From: Vandiemenella viatica
Lineage: Eukaryota; Arthropoda; Insecta; Orthoptera; Morabidae
Assembly (NCBI GenBank): GCA_031002005.1
Contig: JARYHS010008074.1
Span: 8,750,924-8,814,923, forward strand
DNA: 64,000 nt
Direction: 5' to 3'
The notes beneath the pieces were generated by a model, which was given only the letters and a program-made list of their open reading frames with translations, was not told the DNA's origin and searched no databases. Positions 21,067-31,697 of this stretch are shown piece after piece. Numbering within the stretch: position 1 is the first letter of the stretch; each line of letters opens with the position of its first letter. Made by a program: the position numbers and the translations under genes.

Positions 21067-24000
21067 AGAAAGTTTATACAAAACGTACATGGTCACGTAA
21101 CATACATTATAGTTTGTTTCTCATAGCATAAAACTTTATGGGATTTGTGGCGGTAATTGCATTAGTACTGTCCGTGGCCGTTTATTGCGTATTGTCACGG
21201 GTGGAGAATGGTACCAGTTTTTAGGGTCAAAGATTATGACAGGTTGACCAGATCTGACCGAATACGAAGTTGAGTTAGCGTTAATAAAATCTCTGGCCTT
21301 GAAGAACTCAGAAATATTTAAGACTTATTAAAGACGGACCGGGACGATAGCACCATAATTTAATTATTTAAAAGACCGTACACTCAAACTTGTTGAAATA
21401 CAAACTTTACTTGTATTTGACACTACAATTTCAGTATGCAGTATGTGCAGAATTCCTGAATATCTGAAGGATCACGTTGTTTTTTAATTGTGACTTGGAA
21501 AACATTTATAATGTAATCTATCTTCATAGTTTCTGTAACGGCCTGAAAAATTATACAGATTATTAAATAGCTGAATAACATTGAAGAAAATAATTGTATG
21601 AATACTCGATTCGGTAAAATTTTTGGCCTGATAATAACTCACATACAACAAATGTGAACAAAGACAACTAACGGAAATATTCAGTAAAATATGTAAAAAG
21701 GAAATAAACTGTAATAAATAAACTTTAATCAAGCAGCAACATTAGTGAAAGTTTTAATTGCATTAAAATTGAGCATAGGCTTGAATGAGATTTTGAATTT
21801 ACCAATAGCAGAGACCTTGAGAAATTAAAGTTTTTAAATGTTAATTTCATTAGCAACATGCTACTGAAAAAATACTGGTTGTTCCAAATTTTTTCAGCCA
21901 AAATGTTTTTACACGTTTTTTTAAGAATAAAATGTTAAGAAAATCAGACATCATATCTATATTATAGTAGTTGATGTCATAGCAATTGCGTATTTATTAA
22001 ACTGTGAAAATAATTTCTAATATCTCTGCTCGCCACTATTTGACTGCAAGAATATCGTTGTTGAATTGCCATTTATTAATTGATTAGATAAAAAAGTAAA
22101 CTTAAATCTCATTTAATAGCTAACACGTTTAAAAAATTCAAAGGGTATCTTCTATGATGGTAGTAGGAATTTATTCTGAAAAACCTTGTAAATAAAAACA
22201 AATAATCAATTTTAATTATATCTTTTGTTATATGAGTACCTTACTCTGGTTAGATTACCAGAGTATTTGGTTATGACTTTTAAAAGAAAATAAAAGAATT
22301 TTACTTTACTTTAAATGACGGAGACTATAATGTCGAAAACGGATGACTTTTATTTATTTTTGTAAGGAACTAGACCGATACCGGGGTTGTAGTATCGCCT
22401 AAGTGCCTTAACTTACACTCTTGTCGACTAACAGTTCTCTTAAAAACTCGGTAACTAATTTGGATTTGACCATGTAGCCAAGGTAACTCAACTGAATGCT
22501 CAGGTCGCCACTATATTCTTTACCCCCGAATATAGAAAAGGGTTCTATGCTAACAACTGAAGCACACAAAGTCACTTTTAGAAAACTTCAAGGTTTTATT
22601 CTTCAAAATCAAAAGTTCAAAATTGCATTTACAGTTGAGCAGGCATATCGAACACTCGTTCCACAAGTTTGCAGATTGTGAAGAGAAACTACCGACCGAA
22701 ACCCCTTTGCAATGTTTACAAGTTCATGGTGAGTAGACAGAGCCACGCCCCACTCATGATGGCCGAACCCGGTAGTGCCAACTGAAGAAACTGAGCTACC
22801 AACATAAGTCGGAGTTGCCAACCTACCAACGCACACACGCTTAAATCATCTTGTTAGCACGACTTCAAACCCGGAAAAGACAATAGACGTCACCGCGACC
22901 TATAATTTATACCTTCGCTGACGTCAGAGCCAGAACGCGACTTTCTGCTAACACTTCTACGATTTAGATCTGAAATATCTCAGTAACTAAACGGTTATCC
23001 AAAACTTTAGGTGTGACAGTGTTTCGACATATTTAATTGTGAAATAATGAATATTTAGTGAATAATTTTGAGCAACTGGTTTAAAAGTTGTAAGGGTAGG
23101 AGTGAACTATTTCTCTACTTTGGGGAACTACTATTGTTCTGGAAACTTCTACATTTCGTCATTTTATTAATGCTACAATTTACATAAATGTTATTACCGT
23201 CACTGTGTTCTACAAAAATTCCTGATTTTATTGGTGTAACTTTTATTAAGATTGGTGTACGGAAAGTTTACTTACGACGTAATCAAGGTGTGATTTCAGT
23301 TTTAATTTTATAACTTTATTTCTATTAGTTTTATCGCAAATCTAAAATTACCATGAGATTCTCTGAATAAAAATACATATTCTGAAAGTTGTCTCATCTC
23401 TGTATCTACTTTAGATCGGTTGAAATTTATTTCTAAGTTGACCTCATGGTCGTGATGAAAACTAAATTTTAAGGTCTTTATAAAATCGATTCTATTGACT
23501 GGAATTACTTGAAATAATTATATGTTATATTAGATTTTTAGGTCTTCCCGGAAATCTACTTTTTATTCCGAATGTTCTCTAGGATTTTAAGATAAAAAAT
23601 TATTAAAAGTGAAGTGCATCTGACGAAGTATAAAAATTGATTTAAGTTATTTAAACGTTCAGAAACTACGAAATTTTAGTGAATTTATATTTTAATTGCC
23701 TGATTACTTCATTAAAATTACTTTATTTGGTTCGAAAGTGTGTTAAAACAGTGAAATGCCAAATATTATAAATTACTTGTGCACTGAACTGGATTATTAT
23801 GGATTATCATATCAAAGGTTAGTAAAAGGTGTTAATATCATTACAGAAAGTTACTTTAGTTGGTTTATTTGCTATTAAGTTACTTTCTTGCTCGTTAATT
23901 GATCTAAAAATGGCAAAATGCTTCCAAAGAGGAAATTCTTAAGCCCAAGGTAGTATTATTACTGATTATTTAATTTTCAGTTGATTAAAAGTTTGTTTGT

Positions 24001-24705
24001 CATTATTCAAAGTTTATATTCGGCGTTTAGCAACTACTAAAGGTCTTTACTGCATTCAAATTGGTTTATAAACTGCAAAGTTAACTTATTTCAAAATCTT
24101 TTATGTGAAATTGAATTTGGGGGATTTAAGCTACTCCCTCCCAAACTGATGTTTTCTTTTTGTTATCAAAGGTTTATTTAGAGCATTTATTTAATTATGG
24201 GTGTCTTTATTATTCCTAAAAGGGTTTTACTTAGTGTGTTTGGTTACGGTATCTCTATACAAAGCTTCACTCCCATAACCTAAACATGAAATGAAAACTA
24301 TCTTTTACTACAGAGTAAACTTTCCCTCTAATGTCTAAAGGTGAGAGGTCAGAATTTAACCAAAATCCTAAGATGCTTACATTTTACCGATACATTTCGG
24401 ATTACGTACGTCTCTCCGAGTTTTTAATAAACTTCATTGCTTCTTATCATCTGCTAGGTTATGGTTTAACATACTTTTTATAACTGATACAGATAATATG
24501 ACGTAAAAATAGAACACCATTCTTCTTACGTGAGTTTCTGCATCTAGCTGTAGTAAAAAAACAAAATGCAACATGAAGGAAGGAATGCAATATGGTGACT
24601 GTTGATTGGCGAGTGAAGGATGGCACGTGACCGTTCTCTAGCCAATAACTGTAGTAGCTACAGACGACGCATCCAGACTCCAGATTAGCGTTTTATATAA
24701 GAGGA
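20960..24705 (+). repeat. Modular repeat block, copy II, with nested insertion
   Basis: Starts with a GTTTGTAAAACTGATTTCA word shared with copy I (18,495) and follows with AATTATGCTGTAACAA, a 30-base A tract at 21,033, the AATTTACCAATAGCAGAGAC module (21,795), the GGTAGTAGGAATTTATTCTG module (22,160) and the terminal module ending GCGTTTTATATAAGAGGAT at 24,705. The module at 22,152 is interrupted at 22,361 by a 2.02-kb element and resumes with ACCGATACATTTCGG at 24,386. Its right end abuts the mitochondrial insert. Between copies I and II (20,596-20,960) a 32-base T tract is the only notable feature. Confidence 0.65.
22361..24381. mobile_element. 2.02-kb LTR-like insertion (TGTAAG...CTTACA)
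   Basis: The ends TGTAAG and CTTACA are a 6-base inverted repeat with the TG...CA termini of LTRs. TTTT lies on both sides (22,357-22,360 and 24,382-24,385), and removing the insert restores the host repeat word TTATTTATTTTAC seen at 20,206. It lacks coding frames. It holds an ATAATTTATA box near 22,900 and AATAAA near 23,367. A solo LTR is the best reading; a non-autonomous element of another class is possible. Confidence 0.55.
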
Positions 24706-24712
24706 TGAGATA

Positions 24713-24755
24713 AAGATATAGCATAGTAGGTGTACTGGAAAGATAAAATGATGAG
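24713..24755 (+). pseudogene. rrnS: 3' end of mitochondrial small rRNA (NUMT)
   Basis: AGCATAGTAGGTGTACTGGA is the conserved 3' end of insect 12S rRNA. Only about 40 bases remain; the rest is replaced by the repeat to the left. Confidence 0.75.
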
Positions 24756-24812
24756 AGATTAATATTTCACTTACAATGAATTTAATCTTGTGCAATCCAA
24801 GACATATTAGAA
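24750..24812 (+). pseudogene. trnV: Mitochondrial tRNA-Val remnant (NUMT)
   Basis: TTTCACTTACAATGAA forms an anticodon arm with TAC in the loop, as in insect tRNA-Val, and lies between the 12S end and the 16S gene as expected. Outer stems are decayed. Confidence 0.5.
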
Positions 24813-26065
24813 TAAAAATATTATTTATTGATAATATTTATTTATTTAATTTATATTCAAAATAATTTTGTTTAATTGTTTTTAGTATATTTTATAGTAA
24901 AAACATTATTAATTATAGTTAATTAGTAAATTAATTGGACTAATTACTTATATCAAAGTTTATTTTATTTACTGTGTCATATCAAAATATATGATTTTAT
25001 TTAGTTTTATCGATTTAAATGAATCTAAGTATAAATTAAAGTTAATATTAAATATTTATTTACAATTTTTGTTTATTGATGATTTATTATTAGTCAGTAA
25101 AGATATCTTGTTTCTTTAGTTAAAATTTAATTTTAACAATGATTTTAATTTTTTATTAATATATTGTAGGTAATGTTTTATAGTTAAGTGTATTACCTCT
25201 AAATATATTTATTATATTTGTTTAAATTTTATATTAACAGGCTTTAAATCAGCTTTTTATTTTATTACGGTTTAGTTCATATAATTTATATGATGATTTT
25301 TATGAAATAATTGAATATAGTTTAAAAATAAATTTCCAAACAAATAATGATATGAAATATTTATTTACTATGTAAATATTTTTCTATAAATATTATTATA
25401 AGATAATTTTATTTATAAGGAATTAGGCAAAATTAATTCCCGCCTGTTTATCAAAAACATGTTTTTTGAAAACAACTTAGAGTCTAACCTGTCCAATGAT
25501 TCATTAAAAAGCCCCGGTATTTTGACCATACAAATGTAATATAATCATTAGTCATTTGATTAAGGGATAGAATAAATGGTTTGACAAGGAATTAACTGTC
25601 TCGTACCAACTGATTGAATTTAACTTTTAAGTCTAATTCCTTAAATTTGTTTCTGGGACCATAAGACTATTTATAGCTTTATAATAATTGTTATATTATT
25701 TATTAGTTAATTTTTATTTAAATTCTAATTTTATTTTGTTGGGGTGATATAAAGAATAAATAAAATTTCTTTTATTTAAACATTAATATTTGTTTTTTGA
25801 TCCATAATTTATGATTAAAATATTAAGCATCTCAGGGATAACAGCGTAATTATTTTGAGGAGTTAATATTGATAAAATAGTTTGCAACCTTGATGATAGA
25901 TTAACATAAATATATGGTGCAGAAGCCATACAATTACGTCTGTTTAACATTTAAGTTCTTACATGATTTTAATCCAGACCGGCATAAGCCAGGTCAATTT
26001 CTAACTTGAATATCATTATATTTATTAGTGCGAAAGGACCATAGAAATGAGATAATGTTAAAATT
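24813..26065 (+). pseudogene. rrnL: Mitochondrial large rRNA copy (NUMT)
   Basis: About 1.25 kb. Landmarks in order: AAAAAGCCCCGGTATTTTGA (25,507), GGTTTGACAAGGAATTAACTG-type word (25,579), GGGATAACAGCGTAATTATT (25,835), CAACCTTGATG, and CCAGACCGGCATAAGCCAGG near 25,975, then a TTTATTAGTGCGAAAGGACC word. These are conserved core helices of 16S rRNA, including the peptidyl-transferase ring. It is followed by a decayed tRNA-Leu(CUN) at about 26,066-26,115 (AGAGGTGCAATAAGATT) whose anticodon loop is damaged. Confidence 0.9.
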
Positions 26066-26115
26066 TTGAATATTAATAATACTTTTCTAGAGAGGTGCAA
26101 TAAGATTAAATCTTG

Positions 26116-27060
26116 ATTATATGAATTTAGTTTTATGGGTAGTATTAATAATGTATGATTATATTATATTTTTAATTAACTTTATTTTACTGTTTATTTT
26201 AGTTTTATTAAGAATGGCTTTTGTTACTTTATTAAAATGTAAAGTATTACGGTATATTCAGATTCATAAAGCAGCGAATGAGGTTGGATTTATTGGAATT
26301 ACTCAACCATTTAGCGACGATATGAAATTACTATCTAAATTACTATTTAAAGAACCTTATAAATCAAATTACCTTATTTACTTTTTTACTCCAGTGGTTA
26401 GTCTAATAATTTTGATATTTTTATAAATATTTATCTTACATGTGTTCTATTACATTTGAACTTTAAATTTTTATTTGTAGTACAAGTTTTTGAGTTTGTA
26501 CAACTATAATTGATTGGTGGTCATCTAATTCCAATTATTTTTATTAGGTTAATTACATTCTGTTGCTCAAACTATTTGATATGAAGTAAGATCAGTATTG
26601 ATTTTATTATCTCCTATTATTTTAGTTGATATATATAATTTGTAATATACATTTACATCAAATAAATGTAACTTTTTATTTATATATAATTTCTTTATTT
26701 TTAGCTGGGGTTTCTTCATATTTTGCTGAGACTAACCATACTTCCTTTTTTTTTTGTATGTGAGTCAGAACTATTTTCTGGATTTAGTTTTAACATGGTG
26801 CCTGTGGTTTATTTTAATTTTTCTTACTGAGTATACAAGTATGCTTTTGTATTGATAATATTGTCTTTAATTTTTCTTGGTGCTGATTATTAAATATTAA
26901 TATTTTCTTAAAATTAGTATTAATATATTTTATATTTATTTTAGTCCGTGGAACTCTCCCGTGATTTTGGTATGATAAATTAATATATTTAGCTATATAT
27001 TTTTTGCCTTTATTTTTGAATTATTTATGTTTTATTGTTTGTTTTAAAAAATGTTGATTT
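26116..27060 (+). pseudogene. nad1: NADH dehydrogenase subunit 1 copy (NUMT)
   Basis: The first 100 codons are open and read LLRMAFVTLLKCKVLRYIQI and GFIGITQPFSDDMKLLSK, the N-terminal ND1 signature. A frameshift and stop follow near 26,420. Further conserved ND1 words continue in other frames: the segment around GGTGGTCATCTAATTCC (26,518), TTGCTGAGACTAACCATAC (26,723) and TGAGTCAGAACTATTTTCTG (26,763). The length to 27,060 is close to a complete insect nad1 of about 940 bp. It cannot be expressed with the nuclear code. Confidence 0.9.
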
Positions 27061-27093
27061 TTTCTACTATTTAGTCAAATAAATTTAGAATTA

Positions 27094-27167
27094 AGTTAAT
27101 TCAAGATTTAAATTTCTAGTATATGTTTTCAAATCATATGCTTGGGAGGGTATTAAGATAATTAACT
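27094..27167 (-). pseudogene. trnS2: Mitochondrial tRNA-Ser(UCN) copy (NUMT)
   Basis: On the minus strand AGTTAAT at the start pairs fully with ATTAACT at the end (7-bp acceptor stem), and GATTTGAAAACATAT gives an anticodon arm with TGA. Position between nad1 and cob, and opposite strand to nad1, are canonical. The D-arm region has extra bases (ACCCTCCC). Confidence 0.8.
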
Positions 27168-27249
27168 ATTTTATTATTTCATCTCATAAATTTGAGATGT
27201 GAATGTTTATAATAAAATATGAATAATATATTACTGTTAATACATGTCC

Positions 27250-28025
27250 CGCTGGTCGTATTCCTATTCATCTTATATATACTGTAGGCTACAAAAATCT
27301 TGGGTCACGATGTTTGTCAAGATGAACTCCGAAACTACTTAACCGATTTTGATGAAATTTGGATTATTGTGTGTAATTTTGTCCAACTTAAAAGATATCA
27401 TAGTTTTTATCTCCATTATTGACCTAAATGTTTATTATTGTGAATTACAAAGGGAGGAGGGGAGAGAACAAGGAACGGAAAAGACCATAAGCTAATTCTT
27501 ACAGTCGAAAATTCACAGCGGTTTATAAAAATCTCGCGTCACAATGTTTGTCCGAGATGAATTCGCACTTAAACTTGCCTTCACTTCCGGCACAGCTTGC
27601 TGTGTAATGTGAAGTACTCCTGAACATTTCCGTGATTCGGAATCCACGCTAAACTGTAGGTTCCCTGTATCCGGCAGTATTAGCGGGTAAAGTTAAGGCG
27701 GCTACGACAGGGGCGGAATACACAGCCAATAGAAACCCTGCCACCAGGTCATTACGATCACACGAAATTATGATTACAGTTCCATAAGTTTCTAGGTGTA
27801 CACTTTTTTACGTCATATTGATGCCTCAGGGGATATTTTCCACTAAGCAATGTGTAATAAAATGTAATTTAAAAACAATTACTTTCGTTTGTCCTTAATT
27901 TTAACTCTCCGATAGTCTTTACCAATTACTTTTGAAAATGTGAATATTAATTTGATAGTTTAGAATAACATTGCTGAGTCACAGCAACGCGTGACCGGGT
28001 CAGCCAGTGTTAGTATAATAACAAT
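27250..28025 (-). mobile_element. Non-autonomous element inserted in the NUMT cob gene
   Basis: Read on the minus strand it begins near 28,025 with ACACTGGCTGACCCGGTCAC and GCGTTGCTGTGACTCAGC and ends near 27,250 with ATCAAAATCGGTTAAGTAGT and a TATATATAAGATGAATAGG tail. The GGCTGAYCCG start and the ATATAAGATGAAT end are a pattern recurring in insect non-autonomous repeats; the element at 45,709-46,985 has the same layout. It contains a block (27,600-27,662) shared with the SINE at 11,813. No coding frame. Confidence 0.55.
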
Positions 28026-28044
28026 TTATACTATTCTTCAAAAG

Positions 28045-28288
28045 ATAAATTGATTTATGGGAACTGGGTTTTATTATAAAATGGTATAATTATTAAAATT
28101 CTAATTGATATTACTTGTGCAATTACTCCACCTAGTTTATTTGGAATTGATAGTAATATTGCATATACAAATATGAAATATCACTCTGGTTGAATATGAA
28201 CGGGGGTGACTAGAGGATCAGCTGCAATAAAGTTATCTGGATCTCCTAATATATATGGTCTAGTTACTGAAATTATAATTAGTAAAGA
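28045..28288 (-). pseudogene. cob: Cytochrome b fragment (NUMT)
   Basis: Translated on the minus strand with the invertebrate mitochondrial code it reads [31 protein letters not shown]-like and [11 protein letters not shown], the well-known segment before the last helices of cytochrome b. The 3' part is mostly missing or displaced by the insertion at 27,250-28,025. The 5' part is lost at 28,288, where the sequence changes to GC-richer DNA. Confidence 0.92.
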
Positions 28289-28469
28289 AAGCGTCCGAAA
28301 TCATGTTTAGACAAAATTACCGTCGGCAAACGTTTTGAATTACCAATATAAACAGACAATGACAACAATACTGGACGGGGCATAACTGTAGACTAAAACC
28401 AAGTAGACTGGGAGGAGGATGGGAGACAATGCTGAAGGAGTGAGGATTGGAACGCCTATTGATTCCGTA

Positions 28470-28740
28470 CCGGGAACAATCAATTGCAATGTTCAATGAA
28501 GCGCGAGCTGATACACACCTGCGCGTATCAATTACAACCAGTTGAATCCTACACGGGAACACCTGCGGGTATGAATTATAATGTTCAGTGAAGTGTGAAA
28601 CTAGTTGATGTTAGCGGTGGTATCAATTACACGTTCGGTGGTCTCAGGAGGGGAGGTGGGTATCAGTCACATGAAGTGGGGATGAAATGAGGGGAGAAAA
28701 GGGGTCATCAATCGCATTGTTCAGTGAAGCAGTACTTAAA
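28470..28740 (+). repeat. Irregular repeat of a TCAATTGCAATGTTCAATGAAG word
   Basis: Similar words CAATTGCAATGTTCAATGAA, TATAATGTTCAGTGAAG and ATCGCATTGTTCAGTGAAG occur near 28,483, 28,577 and 28,711, each followed within 30 bases by a GA/TG-rich stretch. The spacing is about 95 and 135 bases. Unclassified. Confidence 0.4.
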
Positions 28741-28920
28741 ATATTTTTCACTGTTGGGCCGTCATCGGTTCTAGCTCAAATTATTTAAACCAGTGTGGGC
28801 TAATCACAGTTATAAATTCAAAAACTTTGATACAAATGCAATAAAATCAAAACAAACGGTAAAAGGGAACTTAAAATTGTAGATTTCTTTCTTGAAGCCA
28901 TGACCGAAGAAAATACGTAC

Positions 28921-29107
28921 CCACTGATATGAAACAAGTGCTGGTGCATTGGTTTCCTGGAAGTCTGCTTGTGAGGAAGCCTTCCCGAAGAGCTCAGCCT
29001 CTTTGGTCTTCTGATGGATTTGTCCAAGCTGCCGCCTGTCGCTGCGCGGGGTTAGAGTCGACTTGAGGATGTGCTTACTGGTCACTCTCTTCAGTTGCAC
29101 AGTCCGT
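28921..29107 (-). CDS. Candidate internal exon, possibly of the 9,630 channel gene
   Basis: Minus strand: acceptor TTTTGTGCCCTGTTTCAG, then 187 bases, then donor GTACGT. Only one frame is open; it gives 62 codons after one leading base. The peptide is basic then polar (VQLKRVTSKHILKSTLTPRS, RRQLGQIHQKTKEAELFGK, a SQADFQETNAP end). The exon ends on a complete codon, and the terminal channel exon at 9,630-9,833 begins on one, so the two could be spliced together. A basic, low-complexity stretch is what one would expect from the M3-M4 cytoplasmic loop that precedes TM4. I do not recognise the peptide, so the assignment is by splice sites, strand and phase only. Confidence 0.45.
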
Positions 29108-30636
29108 CTGAAACAGGGCACAAAACCCAACAGTTTACAGGAACACAACATGAAGGACCACAACAACCGATTTTATTTTATCTGGATCTACACTTTTCCT
29201 GCTATCTCGGAACTTTTTAAACAGAGGAATGTCAAAATTTGTAGTCACTGATTTTTATTTCGAACACGTTTTTTTGACACCAATGCACATAATGGGAGCA
29301 AGCAAGAAGGAGCGTATCTGTATTACGTTTTTGTTTAAGAAACACCCATTGATACAATGTATAGTACATTTTAGTCGCAGTATCACAGCAAAGTATTTGC
29401 ACTTTATCGTCGAGATTCCATTCTAGAATCACGTTCCAAACAGCCTGCCCCTGTTTACTTCTTTACGCCAGGCACAGCAATCAGTTGTTCTTTATTTATA
29501 TATCAAATAACTATCCGAGACATTGTTCTTTTGATTTCCGAGCTTCTAAAATATACAACAATTTGAACAGTCAAAACATCTGGTACCTCGTTATCAAAAT
29601 TAGCTTCCGCACGCTGTTTCTGTTTTTAGGTACAAATTCCTTGAATCGAGGACTTTCTTGTAGGAAATTCATTAGTATTATACCCAAGTCCCTCAATGGT
29701 AGCTTGAAGAATATACGTAGACTGAATCTATCACACTTAAATCATGGCTATCTAGCCTCGCTGTGATGGAGGATTGAAATTTTTCTGTATAGTGGTTTTA
29801 CTGGTTCCGGGTACGATTTTATAGATCATTGTTGGAAAATCTTCTTCTAAGTGCATATTATATTCATTAGAATCAGATCAATCGTTTTGCACCGTTTTAT
29901 TAGATGTGGAAGGAGTTGAAATGGAGAAATATTTACCACGTCTCTCTCTCTCTCTTTTTTTTTTTTTAGTTGCTAGGCGCACCCTTTTCCTTTTTATTAT
30001 CCAGTTTTTTGTCCACTCCAACTAAGTGACAAGGCCAACCTATCGCTATAATCAAATTCTATTTTCATTCATTCAAGCACATCGGCGTGTTATATAAGTT
30101 GTTGACAAACTCTCGCTGCTAAATATGTTTTGAGTTTTTGTGCTACTTTTTACCCCCGTTTGTTTTTGTTTTTTTTTTTTCGCCCTTTGAACCTTGATAT
30201 AGGTTTACTAGTTTTTTCACACAATTATACAGAGATTTAGTAGGTATACTCACATTTTCCCATAAGATAATACATTCGCGAATAGTGGGATTTGCACTTC
30301 ACGCATACTATCGATAAAGGTTGCCAGAATTTGTCCATTACGGGGTGGTTTTGAACCTTTTATTTGATGTTTTACATCCCCTATTAAAAATATACAGTTT
30401 TTAATATTATGTAATTCGACTGAGATGTTGACTGAAAACAATACGTTCACTAACGAAGTAGCAAGTGATTACAATCACATCGACGCATTAGGTCGTGTTC
30501 GACTTACATAGCAAGTGCTGACATTTTTAGATACAAGTCAGCACGGGTTGGTGAGGTTTTCCATTTGTTTTGACAGCAGATAAAAAAATAAAGAGGTTAT
30601 GCGTTCAAAAAAAACATTTCGATTTTTTTGGACATC
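29108..30636. other. Unassigned DNA (intron or intergenic)
   Basis: Contains a CT/T-rich tract at 29,939-29,968 and another T tract near 30,165. A 93-codon plus frame at 29,485 and a 66-codon minus frame at 30,450 have no recognisable domains and are probably chance. Nothing else seen. Confidence 0.4.
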
Positions 30637-31182
30637 CCACTATACGCGCAACTCACAAAATGTCATTAAGACATTTCAACCAAAACTATCAAGCTTTTAG
30701 CGAATAATACTATCGTTATATACACACCTGTAATAAGAAAATTGCAACACCCAGATAGAATTCGAGGATGTGTAGAGTTGTGGAAGCATAAAAAGTGATT
30801 AAAATCGCAGAGAGATGGTGTGCTTGTAGATCCATGTGCACCCTCTTTAGTGTGACCAGACAGATCAACGTTTCGCAATGCTCGCATCAAAGCCGTCAAA
30901 TGAAGTCAAGACGTACAAGAAGTGGCGATACACCTGAAGCACTTCAAAGTGTGCAATATCAAGCACGTGGGTCAGTTTAGTCGTGGCAGAATGACTAGTC
31001 TCCGAGACACCGAGACTCGTACAGTGCTCTCTTGCTACAGTAAGGCATGTGACAGAACAGGCTCATAAGTAGCGACCACAGCGTGGGACGATCGCCATCT
31101 TGTCCGGGTGGCTGTAACCCAGAGAACAGATTAATCCACAATGTTGATTCGATGTAGGATCACAGCAACGAGTACGGACATG
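30637..31182 (+). mobile_element. Tc1-like transposon relic, left part
   Basis: From about 30,725 the sequence CCTGTAATAAGAAAATTGCA / ACACCCAGATAGAA has the look of a Tc1-family terminus. Near 30,970 the frame reads QFSRGRMTSLRDTETR, like the N-terminal helix-turn-helix of Tc1 transposases, and near 31,085 WDDRHLVRVAVTQRT, like the segment after the DNA-binding domain. Stops interrupt it. The frame runs to the TTTGC at 31,183 where the Gypsy element enters, and continues after it at 37,319 (KECPGPPAP). The 90 bases before 30,725 are shared with 38,177-38,446. Confidence 0.6.
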
Positions 31183-31187
31183 TTTGC

Positions 31188-31677
31188 TCTGGTATCCCGT
31201 CCCGACATCACTGCATGCCCGGTAGAGGGCATGGATATCGACCTCATATAGACGGCGCTGGCATCGGGCCAACCAGCGCCAACACATCATAATTTTCCGC
31301 AGCAACCAATCGGAGCCGACCCGCCGCACATATAAATAAAGCCCGCGAAGCTCCACTCCTCAGTTCAGTGCTCACTGCGCTTTCGGTACTCTCTCTTACT
31401 GTGAATCGCCTCTCGGACTCCAGACAGTGCTCGTTCTTGGCTACGTTTTGGTATTCTCTTCAGACTCTGTGAACCTCACGCCGGACTCTGACAATGCTCG
31501 TTCTTGGCTACGTCTTGGTACTCTCTTCGGACTCTGTGAACCTCACGCCGGACTCGGCCAGTGCGCGTTTTTTGGATTACGTTTCGGCCTGCTCCTGGGA
31601 CTTGTTCGGGTTGCTCGTGACCGTCTCCGTGGACCACCTTCTGACGTGTGACGTTTGGCCGTCGTAAGGACATAGGA
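31188..31677 (+). repeat. Gypsy 5' LTR
   Basis: Starts TCTGGTATCCCGTCCCG, ends GGACATAGGA. It contains a TATA-like CACATATAAATAAAG at about 31,327, and a 67-bp internal tandem duplication (GCTCGTTCTTGGCTACGT at about 31,429 and 31,496). The start is fixed by the target duplication and by the polypurine tract of the 3' copy. Confidence 0.9.
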
Positions 31678-31697
31678 ATTGGCGACGAGGAGAAAGG
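31678..31697 (+). other. Primer-binding region of the Gypsy element
   Basis: ATTGGCGACGAGGAGAAAGG lies directly after the 5' LTR, where minus-strand priming occurs. I cannot assign the tRNA with confidence. Confidence 0.6.

Larger units (their letters stand above)
24713..28288 (+). other. NUMT: nuclear copy of mitochondrial rrnS-trnV-rrnL-trnL1-nad1-trnS2-cob
   Basis: Very AT-rich block that follows the insect mitochondrial order and orientation, with the plus strand equal to the mitochondrial minority strand. It starts in the last bases of the small rRNA and ends inside cob. Genes are broken by indels and by one insertion (about 27,250-28,025), and the flanks are nuclear repeats, so it is not mitochondrial DNA. 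The left junction lies directly at the end of the repeat at 24,705. Confidence 0.92.

Noticed and set aside
26116..27060. Functional nad1 gene
   Set aside because: Frameshifted, needs the mitochondrial code, and flanked by nuclear repeats; it is a NUMT.
29485..29766. 93-codon plus-strand open frame
   Set aside because: No splice context, no motif and AT-rich codons; likely chance.
31427..31651. Open frames inside both Gypsy LTRs (also 37,063-37,287)
   Set aside because: They arise from the 67-bp LTR duplication and occur in the LTR only; no sign of a protein.
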